A DNA stretch of 46,352 nucleotides from JBBUAX01 sp964409535 (lineage in GTDB: Bacteria > Patescibacteriota > Minisyncoccia > UBA6257 > 2-01-FULL-56-20), in contig CAYPDQ010000006.1 of the NCBI GenBank assembly GCA_964409535.1, positions 1 through 46,352 of the forward strand, written 5' to 3'. Below the pieces are notes generated by a model, which had not been told where the DNA came from, did not search any database, and saw only the letters and a program-made list of their open reading frames with translations. Within the stretch, counting starts at the first letter, position 1. Each line of letters opens with the position of its first letter. Positions 35,891 to 43,887 of the stretch are shown here, piece after piece. A program made the position numbers and the translations under genes.

Positions 35891-37552
35891 CTACACCACC
35901 TCGGCATTGTAACAGGCCTCACAATAGAGTTTATATTGCATCTGTCGTTCGGGATTGTAAGACGTCTGAAATTCGCTCCCGCACTTGGCGCATTTGCCAG
36001 GCCACAATTCCCTGGTATTCCTGCGACCCATTCTATCCGCGTGGCGGCAGTTAAAACATTTGCGCGGCAGAGCTAATCCCATACGTTTGTAAAAAGAAAC
36101 CTCTCCTGCAATCAACTTGTAATTGCGCTTGCAATTATCGCAAGCTAGGGTCTCCTTACAAATACCTGCGCTGAAATCCTTAGGGTCTTTGGGCAATTTA
36201 TCGTTAGAAATAGTTTCTTGGCCTATAGTGTGCGGTAAATCATCGCGCCACCCCAGACCCATAGCAACGGCTTCCTCCTTCTTTAAGGGATAATATTCTT
36301 GGGCAATTGACTCATTATACTTGAAAGGCGAAAGGTTTATTGGGAAAAACTCCCCCCATTCTCCAGTCTTCTTCATATGCTCCACGATGCGCTCTTTAAG
36401 GGACTCATACTCTTCTTTGGAATGCTTCTTGTTGAAAATACAATACTCCTGGCTTTTTAAACCGGCACAGCCGAATATGTTGTTGCAAGCAAAACAGCTG
36501 TCGGAGTAAAAAGCGAACGAAGAATTTACGCAAACGTGGCAGAAATTAACCCGATTACTACCCATGCAGGTCAGAGATTCGTAGGATAGTTCTATATCCG
36601 GAGAAAAAGCTACATCGTAATCGTCTTTGACATTGCGCGCGGTATATACGAATTTTGAGTTTTCGCCTCCTTTAATATCAAAGGAATATTTAACGTTTTT
36701 AGCGTTGTACACATGGTTGCCGGAAACATCACTATTGTGAGAACCGAAAAAGCTTCGTTGGGGCGAGGCGCGCCTTAATTCTTCTCTATTTTTGAGTATC
36801 ATCTCCACACTCCTATCGTCCCAAAAAGGGTGTTCCTCTAAAAACTTGCCGTACTCCTCCTTACCGACCGGCTGGTTAAAAATGTAACGGGATTTCTGTC
36901 TTAGTCCTACACAACCAATGCAATCCGTGCAGCCCCGGCAATCAAAAAGCCCGATACTATTGTTACAATCCTCACATTCCTGCGAATACATCAATCTGTA
37001 CGAATTCAGACAATCTACGCATTCATAACAAAGCTCCGATTTGTGGAGATAAAGATTGTCCCAGGAATCCTTCGATTCCCAAACTATGTGGCCGTACGAA
37101 CAATCCTCGTCGTTCACGCAGCCGAAGACCAGATAGCAATTTTTACTGCCGTTGGTGAAATTGGAATACTGACAGTTCTCGCTGTTGAAATTCATCAGTC
37201 CGAATCTGGGGACGGCAAGCAATAGTTCCTGGAATTGTTCAAAAAATGGGCGGCTAAAATCAAAATCCCGTCCCAAAGACAACGGGTCCCAATCGTCCTG
37301 CCACCATTCGTCGTGACTCCATATCTTATAGGGCGCCTGGGGCGAGTACATCGAAATCATCGGTTTCAGCGAACGGTCAGAATTTCTTCTATATAGCGTT
37401 TTGAAGTTGCGGAAGATCATCCGGCGCTGCTGCCTGCATTTTGGGCAACGGCTAGGCGGAGGGACACCTATTCTCTCATAAAATCCAAAATCATCCGGCT
37501 CAATGACGAAGGGCTGTTTACAATTCTGACACTGTCGTGTCTCGCTGGTCAT
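35891..37552 (-). CDS. Cys-rich zinc-ribbon protein, paralogue C
   Basis: 553 aa. N-terminal CQNCKQPFVIEPDDFGFYER ... RCPKCRQQRRMIFRNFKTLYRRN; then PLSLGRDFDFSRPFFEQFQELL, shared with the other copies. Cys ladder CYECVDCLNSYRLMYSQEC, CNNSIGLFDCRGC, TDCIGCVGLRQK, CVNSSFAFYSDSC and FACNNIFGCAGLKSQEYC. C-terminal ribbons CDNCKRNYKL, CFNCRHADRM, CAKCGSEF and LYCEACYNAEVV. This copy looks intact. The first ribbon's CDLCGK of A and B is missing (RNSDRSLKP). First gene of the cluster, with a perfect palindrome 10 bases upstream. Confidence 0.85.
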   Translation of the reverse strand: MTSETRQCQNCKQPFVIEPDDFGFYERIGVPPPSRCPKCRQQRRMIFRNFKTLYRRNSDRSLKPMISMYSPQAPYKIWSHDEWWQDDWDPLSLGRDFDFSRPFFEQFQELLLAVPRFGLMNFNSENCQYSNFTNGSKNCYLVFGCVNDEDCSYGHIVWESKDSWDNLYLHKSELCYECVDCLNSYRLMYSQECEDCNNSIGLFDCRGCTDCIGCVGLRQKSRYIFNQPVGKEEYGKFLEEHPFWDDRSVEMILKNREELRRASPQRSFFGSHNSDVSGNHVYNAKNVKYSFDIKGGENSKFVYTARNVKDDYDVAFSPDIELSYESLTCMGSNRVNFCHVCVNSSFAFYSDSCFACNNIFGCAGLKSQEYCIFNKKHSKEEYESLKERIVEHMKKTGEWGEFFPINLSPFKYNESIAQEYYPLKKEEAVAMGLGWRDDLPHTIGQETISNDKLPKDPKDFSAGICKETLACDNCKRNYKLIAGEVSFYKRMGLALPRKCFNCRHADRMGRRNTRELWPGKCAKCGSEFQTSYNPERQMQYKLYCEACYNAEVV

Positions 37553-37562
37553 TATTTTGAGG

Positions 37563-37582
37563 TGTTATGATATATCATAACA
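37563..37582. promoter_or_regulatory. 20-bp perfect palindrome upstream of paralogue C
   Basis: TGTTATGATATATCATAACA is fully self-complementary and ends 10 bases before the ATG at 37552. Candidate operator or promoter-proximal hairpin. Confidence 0.6.
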
Positions 37583-37589
37583 GTACATA

Positions 37590-38756
37590 TTAGCATCCCC
37601 TTTTAAGCGCCTCGACGCCGGGCAGCTTTTTACCCGCCAGGAATTCCAGCATCGCGCCGCCGCCGGTGGAGAGGAAGCTGAATTTCTTGTCCAGCTTGTG
37701 CTTCTTCAAGAACATCACCGTCTCTCCCCCGCCGGTTACGGAGAATGCCCGCCGGTTTAGGGCGATCGCCCGCGCGACCGCCAAGTTCCCGTGGGCGAAC
37801 TTCTTCTTTTCAATATAGCCCATCGGCCCGGCCCAGATTATCGTTTTCGCGTTTTTGAGCTTTCGCGTATAGAGCCGGATGGTTTTGGGGCCGATGTCCA
37901 AAATCGCGTTTTTCTCCATTCTCCAGTCCATCGGCAAAAAGAGGTTCTTATATTTCAATATCCGTTTCAGCTCCGGCAGGTCAGAGACGGACTTATCCAC
38001 AAGCGACTTCTTAACATCAATGCCTCTCAAACGAAGCATAGTATTGGCTGATGCCCCGCCTAAAAGGAATGCATCGGCCTTGTTGCGGAAGAATTTGATT
38101 ATCCCCAATTTGTCGTGCGCTTTTGCCCCACCAATCACGACCACAAGCGGCCCGCCCGCAACGCTTCGCGTAGCGATGCGGGCGGGCCGCTTCGGTTTTT
38201 TCATCACGCCGGAGAGAATTTCCATTTCCTTTTCCAATTCCAGCCCCGCATAGCTCGGCAAAAACCGCTCCACTTTGGCCACGGAGTCGCTCTCCCGATG
38301 GGAGACCGCAAAAGCGTCGTTTACGAAATAGTCCGCCAACCCGGCGAGACGCTTAGCCAACTCCGGCGCAGGGGTGTTTTCCCCGCGCAAAAAGCGGATG
38401 TTTTCCAAAAGGAAAACCGTGCCGGGCTTTGCTCCGGCGACTTGCCTTTTGATATCGGAGAACCGAAAGTGCGGAATGAAAACCACCTTCCTGCCGAGCA
38501 TTCGCGCCAGAGCGGCGGCATCCTTCCTCAAGCTGAATCTCTTATCGCTTTTCCTTATTCCACCATTCGCGCGAATTAGAGAAGGGCGCGGACGGCCGCG
38601 ATGGCTTACCGCCACAATTTTTGCCTTTGCCTTCAAAAGGAGCTTTATCGTCGGCAAAACCGCCCGCATCCGCCATTCGTCCTCGGTATTGAAATCCAGC
38701 CGCAAGAGCGCGGTCCCACGGAGCTTTTTCAGATCAGTCCGGCTTAAATATCTCAT
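37590..38756 (-). CDS. pgk: Phosphoglycerate kinase with a palindromic insert
   Basis: 388 aa. Moves phosphate from 1,3-bisphosphoglycerate to ADP. LRLDFNTED (family: RVDFNVP), VSHRGRPRPS, FLLENIRFLRGE, NDAFAVSHRESDSV, VVVIGGAKAHDKL, TIIWAGPMGYIE and the C-terminal SVTGGGETV and FLSTGGGAMLEFL. Before VVVIGGAK it has an extra ARIATRSVAGGP from the 45-bp palindrome also found in murF. Start overlaps glyS by 23 bases. With tpiA it gives two glycolytic genes here. Confidence 0.96.
   Translation of the reverse strand: MRYLSRTDLKKLRGTALLRLDFNTEDEWRMRAVLPTIKLLLKAKAKIVAVSHRGRPRPSLIRANGGIRKSDKRFSLRKDAAALARMLGRKVVFIPHFRFSDIKRQVAGAKPGTVFLLENIRFLRGENTPAPELAKRLAGLADYFVNDAFAVSHRESDSVAKVERFLPSYAGLELEKEMEILSGVMKKPKRPARIATRSVAGGPLVVVIGGAKAHDKLGIIKFFRNKADAFLLGGASANTMLRLRGIDVKKSLVDKSVSDLPELKRILKYKNLFLPMDWRMEKNAILDIGPKTIRLYTRKLKNAKTIIWAGPMGYIEKKKFAHGNLAVARAIALNRRAFSVTGGGETVMFLKKHKLDKKFSFLSTGGGAMLEFLAGKKLPGVEALKRGC
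38144..38192. repeat. Palindromic repeat in pgk (identical in murF)
   Basis: 38144-38188 is identical to murF 21571-21615. In pgk the arms are longer (AAGCGGCCC ... GGGCCGCTT, 38145-38192), with one mismatch near the centre. Read as RPARIATRSVAGGPL. Confidence 0.95.
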
Positions 38757-40065
38757 TTGAGAGATAAGTTTTAAGTTCTTTTATATCAACTCTTTCCTGT
38801 TTGGCGGTGTCGCGGTCGCGGACAGTGACGTCGCCCTTCTCTAAGCTTTCAAAGTCCACGGTAATGCAGAAAGGCGTGCCGATCTCGTCTTGGGCGTAAT
38901 AACGCTTGCCGATATTCCCCCGCTCGTCCCAGGCGACGACGAATTTTTGGCGCAAATCGTCATAGATTTTTCGTGCCAGTTTCACCAACTCGGGTTTGTT
39001 CGCCAAAAGCGGGAAAACCGCGGCTTTGTATGGTGCGAGCTTGGGATGCAATTTCAAAATCACCCTGTCGCCATCCTCGGCGTAGGCATCAACCAAAAAG
39101 AATAGGAGCGCCCGGTCTACGCCACCGGAGGTCTCAATCACCCACGGCGTGTACTCCTCACCGGTGTCCGGGTCACGGTACGCAAGCTTGTGCCGGCCGA
39201 GGTCCCAATCGCCGCGGTGATGGATGCCTTCAAATTCCTTCCAGCCAAAGGGTGAATTGTACTCAATATCTTCCGCAAAGCGCGCATAATGCGCCCTTTC
39301 TTCTGGCGCGTGCTCGTGGAAGCGCAGATTGCTTTTCTTTATCCCCAAAGACACGTACCAGTTCAGGCGTTCCTCTTTCCAGTACTCAAAAACTTTTTTG
39401 CTTTCCTTCTCGTCCGGCCGGACAAAATATTCCAACTCCATCTGTTCAAACTCCCGGCTGCGGAAAGTGAAGTTGCCCGGAGTAATCTCGTTCCGGAAGG
39501 CCTTGCCGATCTGGGCAATGCCGAAGGGAATTTTCACCCGGGAGGAAGAGACGACATTCTGGAAATTTACGAACACCCCCTGGGTTATCTCCCCGCGGAG
39601 ATACGCCTTCTGTTTCGGCTCGGTGACGCCCAAAAACACTTCAGTCAGGAGATTGAAGGTTTTTGGCTCCGTCCAGGAAACTTTTTCCTTCTTTTTCGCA
39701 TGCTCCGTCTCGTGCTCCTTTATCCTATCCTCCTGGTCCGCCCGCACGCGCTCGTGGCATACTTTGCATTCCACCAAGGGGTCGCTGAAGGACTCTGTGT
39801 GGCCGGACGCTTTCCATACGTCCGGGTTCATTATTATCGCCGCGTCCAGGCCGACCACATCCTCCCGGGAATAGACCTTACTTTTCCACCATTCGTTCTT
39901 GATGTTGCGCTTCAACTCCGCCCCCAGCGGCCCGTAATCCCAAAAACCGGTTATTCCGCCGTAAATTTCCGAACCCGGAAAAATAAACCCCCGCCGTTTG
40001 CACAAGCTCACTATCTTATCCATTAGATCGCTCTGCCACTTCATGTTTCGCGTTTTACGTTCCAC
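38734..40065 (-). CDS. glyS: Glycyl-tRNA synthetase (single-chain class II)
   Basis: 443 aa of the homodimeric (eukaryote/archaea/Gram-positive) type, not the alpha2beta2 bacterial type. RGFIFPGSEIYGGITGFWDYGPLG, AFRNEITPGNF (motif 2), EFEQMELEYFV, EGIHHRGDWDL, ETSGGVDRALL (motif 3) and the C-terminal anticodon-binding domain. Charges tRNA-Gly. Open from GTG 40065, but the first seven codons (MERKTRN) are part of a tandem repeat; ATG 40044 may be the true start. Confidence 0.95.
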   Translation of the reverse strand: MERKTRNMKWQSDLMDKIVSLCKRRGFIFPGSEIYGGITGFWDYGPLGAELKRNIKNEWWKSKVYSREDVVGLDAAIIMNPDVWKASGHTESFSDPLVECKVCHERVRADQEDRIKEHETEHAKKKEKVSWTEPKTFNLLTEVFLGVTEPKQKAYLRGEITQGVFVNFQNVVSSSRVKIPFGIAQIGKAFRNEITPGNFTFRSREFEQMELEYFVRPDEKESKKVFEYWKEERLNWYVSLGIKKSNLRFHEHAPEERAHYARFAEDIEYNSPFGWKEFEGIHHRGDWDLGRHKLAYRDPDTGEEYTPWVIETSGGVDRALLFFLVDAYAEDGDRVILKLHPKLAPYKAAVFPLLANKPELVKLARKIYDDLRQKFVVAWDERGNIGKRYYAQDEIGTPFCITVDFESLEKGDVTVRDRDTAKQERVDIKELKTYLSNEIFKPD

Positions 40066-40075
40066 GTTCTACGGT
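40042..40075. repeat. Degenerate tandem repeat at the glyS start
   Basis: GTTTCGCGTTTTACGTTCCACGTTCTACG: 7-9 bp units of ACGTT type. The same kind of array occurs inside secA (15571-15606). It includes the possible GTG start codon of glyS and the stop of the upstream gene. Confidence 0.7.
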
Positions 40076-41787
40076 TGTACGGCTCTATCCGACTGGCCGA
40101 TGGTTTTGTCGTCCGGGAGGTCGGTGGTAATGGAAAAATCTGTGTCTGAAATCTCCACTCCGGCGAAAGAGTCCTGGGCGGTGATCTGCGTCTCCCCGAT
40201 CAATGCCACCTTCTGCCCCAGCTGGTTTATCGCCGGGGTGTTCTCTATCTGGAAGATGGCCTCAAGCGGCGCGTCTATCACGCCCTTCGTCGCCGCAATA
40301 TTCCCTATATCCCAAACCACCTCCCCCGAGGCGGCATTATACACCGGCACGCTCGCAGTATTGCTCTTGACCACGCCGGTAAAGCGGGTTCCGGACTGGA
40401 GATATGCTCTGACTTTCGCGCCAGTCACATCGCTCGCGTAGTTTTTCACCGCCCAGTGAACGGTGTATTGGGTCGGGCGGTTCACCCGCGGAGGATAAGA
40501 GCCGCTGTTCACTATTCCCGAAGCCGCGTCCCGGAAGTAAGCCAGAGCGTCAACTTCCATCTTGCTTATCACTTTGGTTTCCAAGCGGGCGACGGAAATG
40601 GTGCTCGCGGCTATCGTCCCGGGCGGCACGGTTTTGGATTCTATCTCCGCCTGAACCTTCAGCGAAAAATTCTTGTCGCTCAACCGGCGTATGGGATAGG
40701 CGTTCTTCACCTGCAGATACGCCTCCACCCTGCCCTCGCCGCCGGGCGGAAGAGTGAGAAGCGCGGAGGTATTGGCCGCATTCCAGGTGAAAGTATTGGT
40801 CAGAGAGCTGAACGCAGCGTTCGTCCGAACCGCCGCGAAATCAAACATCTCCCCGGTCAGAGTCGCTCGGATGTTCACGTTCTCCATCGCAACGTTGGAA
40901 TTGTTGCGATAGATAAAAGAATAGTTCAAGGCGTCGCCCGGCCTCGCGAGATATTCCGGATTGTCGTTCACTCTGACCTCCAAACTTAACGGCGACGAGG
41001 AAATGCCGAGATTCGCGGACTGGCTGGTCAGAATGTATCTTTGGCCTTGAACGTCAGTATCTATCTCCGCTTTGAAACCGGAAAGTGAGTTGGCGGGTCC
41101 AACGGCGTTCCCGGAGATCACAAGCACGCCTTCTTCCCCCCGGCCGAGAGAAACTATGTTCCAAGTGTTGTTTCCGCTCGCCGGCTCCAAACTGGAACCC
41201 TTGTACTGGAAAACCGGCGGGTAATCCACCTTGAGCCGAAAATTCTTCAGGTCTTGGTTGGCGTTGTTTTTGTAGGTGAGCGCCATTTCAAAATCCTCTC
41301 CGCTGAACACTTTCTCCGGCAGGGTGAAAGACAGATCCACTGTTGGCCGGCCGACGGCGATGTCCGTCTCGGCGGAGGATTCAAACACCGTCGCCGAGCC
41401 GCCGCCCAAGCGGTAGCTCAACTTGGCTTGCACCCTTTTCAAGGACTGCGCGCCGTCCAGAGCGATGAGATTGAACGATTCCTGGTTCAAGCTGCCCGGC
41501 CCCAGGTCGCCGACCAGCTGTTCCGAGACGCGCTGGTCCTTTGATTCCCCCATCAAAGCCAAGCCCGCCGGAAGAATGAGGGATAGTTTCACGTCTTCTA
41601 AAATCCGGTCGGAGGTGTTGGAAAAAGAAACTGAAAGGTTGAACGGCTGGCCAACGAGAACCTCGTTCGGCTTCACGAATTCCAAAAACACCTCCGCGCC
41701 CTTCGGTCCCAGGAAAAAGTAGTAGGCCGCTACGCCCGCGGCTATGACTATCGCCACCACCAGTATCCAGACCCCTAAGCGAGCCAT
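40069..41787 (-). CDS. Membrane-anchored cell-surface protein with DUF11-like repeats
   Basis: 572 aa. N-terminal TM helix (residues 5-26), then several Ig/CARDB- or DUF11-like beta domains, seen from repeated phrases such as VGQPFNLSVSFSNTSDRILEDVKLSLILPAG, DFEMALTYKNNANQDLKNFRLKVDYP, ALNYSFIYRNNSNVAMENVNIRATL and YTVHWAVKNYASDVTGAKVRAYL. Such arrays extend from the envelope into the outside. It likely supports the cell surface or adhesion. Its start overlaps the recO stop by one base. Confidence 0.8.
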   Translation of the reverse strand: MARLGVWILVVAIVIAAGVAAYYFFLGPKGAEVFLEFVKPNEVLVGQPFNLSVSFSNTSDRILEDVKLSLILPAGLALMGESKDQRVSEQLVGDLGPGSLNQESFNLIALDGAQSLKRVQAKLSYRLGGGSATVFESSAETDIAVGRPTVDLSFTLPEKVFSGEDFEMALTYKNNANQDLKNFRLKVDYPPVFQYKGSSLEPASGNNTWNIVSLGRGEEGVLVISGNAVGPANSLSGFKAEIDTDVQGQRYILTSQSANLGISSSPLSLEVRVNDNPEYLARPGDALNYSFIYRNNSNVAMENVNIRATLTGEMFDFAAVRTNAAFSSLTNTFTWNAANTSALLTLPPGGEGRVEAYLQVKNAYPIRRLSDKNFSLKVQAEIESKTVPPGTIAASTISVARLETKVISKMEVDALAYFRDAASGIVNSGSYPPRVNRPTQYTVHWAVKNYASDVTGAKVRAYLQSGTRFTGVVKSNTASVPVYNAASGEVVWDIGNIAATKGVIDAPLEAIFQIENTPAINQLGQKVALIGETQITAQDSFAGVEISDTDFSITTDLPDDKTIGQSDRAVQP

Positions 41788-42284
41788 TATGACAGGAATA
41801 TTACCTCATCCGGGTCGGTTTTTGAAATCCCCGCGCAGGAGCGGCAGAAAAATTCCTGCTGTTCGGGATAAAAACATTCCGGCTTCTTGCCGCAAATCCC
41901 ACAGGACGCCTCCGCCGCATCCCAGCCCAAAATCCTCAAAATTCTCCGCCAGTCCCATTTGCCGTCCGTAACCGCCTGCCACAATTCCAAATCCGGTTCC
42001 GTTTCCGCGAGTAATCGGTCCAGAAAGAACAGATTGGAAAGCGGTGCGTCCAGCCGCGAACTCTTAAGGGCGTCCACCGCTTGGAGACCGCCCTTCTCCA
42101 CCAAGCGCGCTTGCACAACGTTCCCCGGCTGAAGATGGCCCGCCAATTTAGAAGTTATCTTTCTTGCGCTTTTCGCCTTGGCGGTGAGCTTGCCGAACTT
42201 TTTGGTGAAAAGCGAAATGCGGCTGTCCATGTCCCCGTTCGGATAAACGCCTAAAACCACGGCTTCGCTTAGGTATTCCTGCAC
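41787..42284 (-). CDS. recO: DNA repair protein RecO (short form)
   Basis: 165 aa. N-terminal OB fold (EAVVLGVYPNGDMDSRISLFTKKFGKLTAKAKSARKITSKLAGHLQPGN) and a C-terminal zinc finger (CGICGKKPECF ... FFCRSCAG). RecO anneals ssDNA coated with SSB and helps load RecA. Shorter than the usual 220-250 aa. Just downstream of tRNA-Tyr. Confidence 0.85.
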   Translation of the reverse strand: MQEYLSEAVVLGVYPNGDMDSRISLFTKKFGKLTAKAKSARKITSKLAGHLQPGNVVQARLVEKGGLQAVDALKSSRLDAPLSNLFFLDRLLAETEPDLELWQAVTDGKWDWRRILRILGWDAAEASCGICGKKPECFYPEQQEFFCRSCAGISKTDPDEVIFLS

Positions 42285-42305
42285 AAAACTATTCTAACTT
42301 ATTTC

Positions 42306-42392
42306 TGGTGCGCAGGGTGAGAGTCGAACTCACGGGGCCCAATGGACGACGGTTTTACAGACCGCTCCCGCCCCCTACGGGACTACCTGCGC
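42306..42392 (-). tRNA. tRNA-Tyr (GUA)
   Basis: Acceptor GCGCAGG/CCTGCGC, anticodon loop CTGTAAA (GTA), long variable arm (class II, as in bacterial tRNA-Tyr), T arm GTGAG-TTCGACT-CTCAC, discriminator A and encoded CCA. The 5' end overlaps the last codons of the gene 42375-43001. Confidence 0.95.
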
Positions 42393-43001
42393 GAATTTGA
42401 CCTTGTAATTATTAATCAATTTTTTGATTTCAAGCAAGAGCTTCTTGTCTATATACCTTATATGAACCAAACCATGCTCCATCTTTCTGCCACCCTTTCT
42501 AAAATCAGGTCTGACGTACGGCTTTACAAACCTGCTGCGCGGAATGCCGGTCAGTTTGCTCCAAAACGAAACGAGGCTATTAACATCTTGATCGGAATAA
42601 CAATACAATAAAACTCTGAACTTGCCCTCGCTAACCTTATAGGCGCCTCTAATGAAATTCATAAAAACTTTTACCATCGCTGGGTCGCTATTTGCAAAAT
42701 CTACGAAAGAACTATTATCGGATTTATAACCCTCCGCCCAGTAGAGCATAATCCCGGCTATGACCAATTCTTCTTGACGACGAGAGAGGTTCTTCTTAGG
42801 TGAAAAAGACAGAGGTTTCTTTTCAAATCTGTCCGCATTGACTTCGGAGAAGCTCCTGCGCGGCAAGTTGTACTTTCTCATAAAGTGAACAACCGCATCC
42901 AAAGAAACGCCCAATTCCTCGCCTACTTCTCTCATACTTAACCGCCGGTTGTAGTACAAGTTCTTTACCTCCCCGAGTTTACGCATAGGAATCTTAGCCA
43001 T
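42375..43001 (-). CDS. Homing-endonuclease-like protein with N-terminal HTH
   Basis: 208 aa. Residues 1-45 form an HTH (EVKNLYYNRRLSMREVGEELGVSLDAVVHFMRKYNLPRRS). The rest has LYWAEGYKSDNSSFVDFANSDPAMVKVFMNFIRG, LLYCYSDQDVNSLVSFWSKLTGIPRSRFVKPYVRP and VHIRYIDKKLLLEIKKLI, the pattern of LAGLIDADG-type endonucleases (GLYWGEG.K, NSDP). It is a free-standing gene. Its last six codons and stop run 18 bases into tRNA-Tyr, so the gene is inserted right at the tRNA 5' end. It could be a homing or mobile gene using the tRNA as its target. Confidence 0.7.
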   Translation of the reverse strand: MAKIPMRKLGEVKNLYYNRRLSMREVGEELGVSLDAVVHFMRKYNLPRRSFSEVNADRFEKKPLSFSPKKNLSRRQEELVIAGIMLYWAEGYKSDNSSFVDFANSDPAMVKVFMNFIRGAYKVSEGKFRVLLYCYSDQDVNSLVSFWSKLTGIPRSRFVKPYVRPDFRKGGRKMEHGLVHIRYIDKKLLLEIKKLINNYKVKFAQVVP

Positions 43002-43065
43002 GGTCTAAAGATAAACTACGGCTTTCAGAAAGTCAAACGAAACATCACGCTTGTGATACAGCGAA

Positions 43066-43437
43066 TTATAACAAACTCTTTTTCTCTTCTTCTGCTTCCG
43101 CTTCGCTTTTCCCGCTGGAAATGTCCTTCAAGTCAATCTTTGGCTTCGCCTGGCCGGTTAGGCCGCTGTTCTCGCTGCCGTTCATTTTTTTCAATTTCGC
43201 GGTCAGGAAATTATCAATTCGCATAACGTACACTTTGAGCTTACGGAAAAACTTTCCGGCGTAGGCCTTCGTTGCCAAGTCCAGCTTGTGCGGAACATCG
43301 GACATAACCCAGCGCTCCCAAAGGTTCGGCTTCCTGTCCTCATCCTCTCCGGAGATGCGCGGCAGGGAACGGACGACGAGATACAATATCGCCCCCAAGG
43401 AGATCATCAGCAGATTGGTAAAGATGAACTGGACCAT
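43066..43437 (-). CDS. Membrane-anchored hypothetical protein, 123 aa
   Basis: One N-terminal TM helix (residues 3-22), a cytosolic segment (PNLWERWVMSDVPHKLDLATKAYAGKFFRKLKVYVMRIDNFLTAKLKKMN) and a charged tail rich in Glu/Lys. No family recognised. Follows tsf by 9 bases. Confidence 0.65.
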   Translation of the reverse strand: MVQFIFTNLLMISLGAILYLVVRSLPRISGEDEDRKPNLWERWVMSDVPHKLDLATKAYAGKFFRKLKVYVMRIDNFLTAKLKKMNGSENSGLTGQAKPKIDLKDISSGKSEAEAEEEKKSLL

Positions 43438-43446
43438 GTCTGCCTA

Positions 43447-43887
43447 TTATAACTCGATCCGGTGGAACTTGTTCACCCGCACGTTCTCCCCTACCCTCGC
43501 GATCACGTCTTTGACCAGGTCGCCTACGGTCTTGGATTCGTCCCGGATGTAGGGCTGCTCCAGGAGTTCTTCCGCCGTCTCCGGCGCCATCGCCGCGATC
43601 TGCATCGCGAGCTCCCGCGCGAGTTCCCGGAACGGATCGGAGCGCACCACGAAATCCGTCTCCGCGCGCAGGTCAAGCATCACCCCGATGCGTTCGTTGT
43701 GGACGTAGGTCTCTATAAGACCGGCCCCGGTTTCCCGGCCAGCGCGCTTCTCCACTTTGGCCAAGCCGCGCTCGTGAATCATCTCTTTCGCCCGGTCAAA
43801 GTCGCCCCGTGCGTCCGCGAGCGCTTTCTTGCACTCCATCACTCCCGCGCCGGTTATTTCTCTAAGTTTTTGGATGAGGTCAAGCAT
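43447..43887 (-). CDS. tsf: Elongation factor Ts (short form)
   Basis: 146 aa. UBA-like N-terminus with the EF-Tu contact motif (IQKLREITGAGVMECKKALADARGDFDRAKEMIHERGLAKVEKRAGRETGAGLIETYVH), then one core subdomain (LRAETDFVVRSDPFRELARELAMQIAA). Exchanges GDP for GTP on EF-Tu. Shorter than the ~280 aa E. coli form. Start is inside the end of rpsB (34-base overlap). Confidence 0.95.
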   Translation of the reverse strand: MLDLIQKLREITGAGVMECKKALADARGDFDRAKEMIHERGLAKVEKRAGRETGAGLIETYVHNERIGVMLDLRAETDFVVRSDPFRELARELAMQIAAMAPETAEELLEQPYIRDESKTVGDLVKDVIARVGENVRVNKFHRIEL

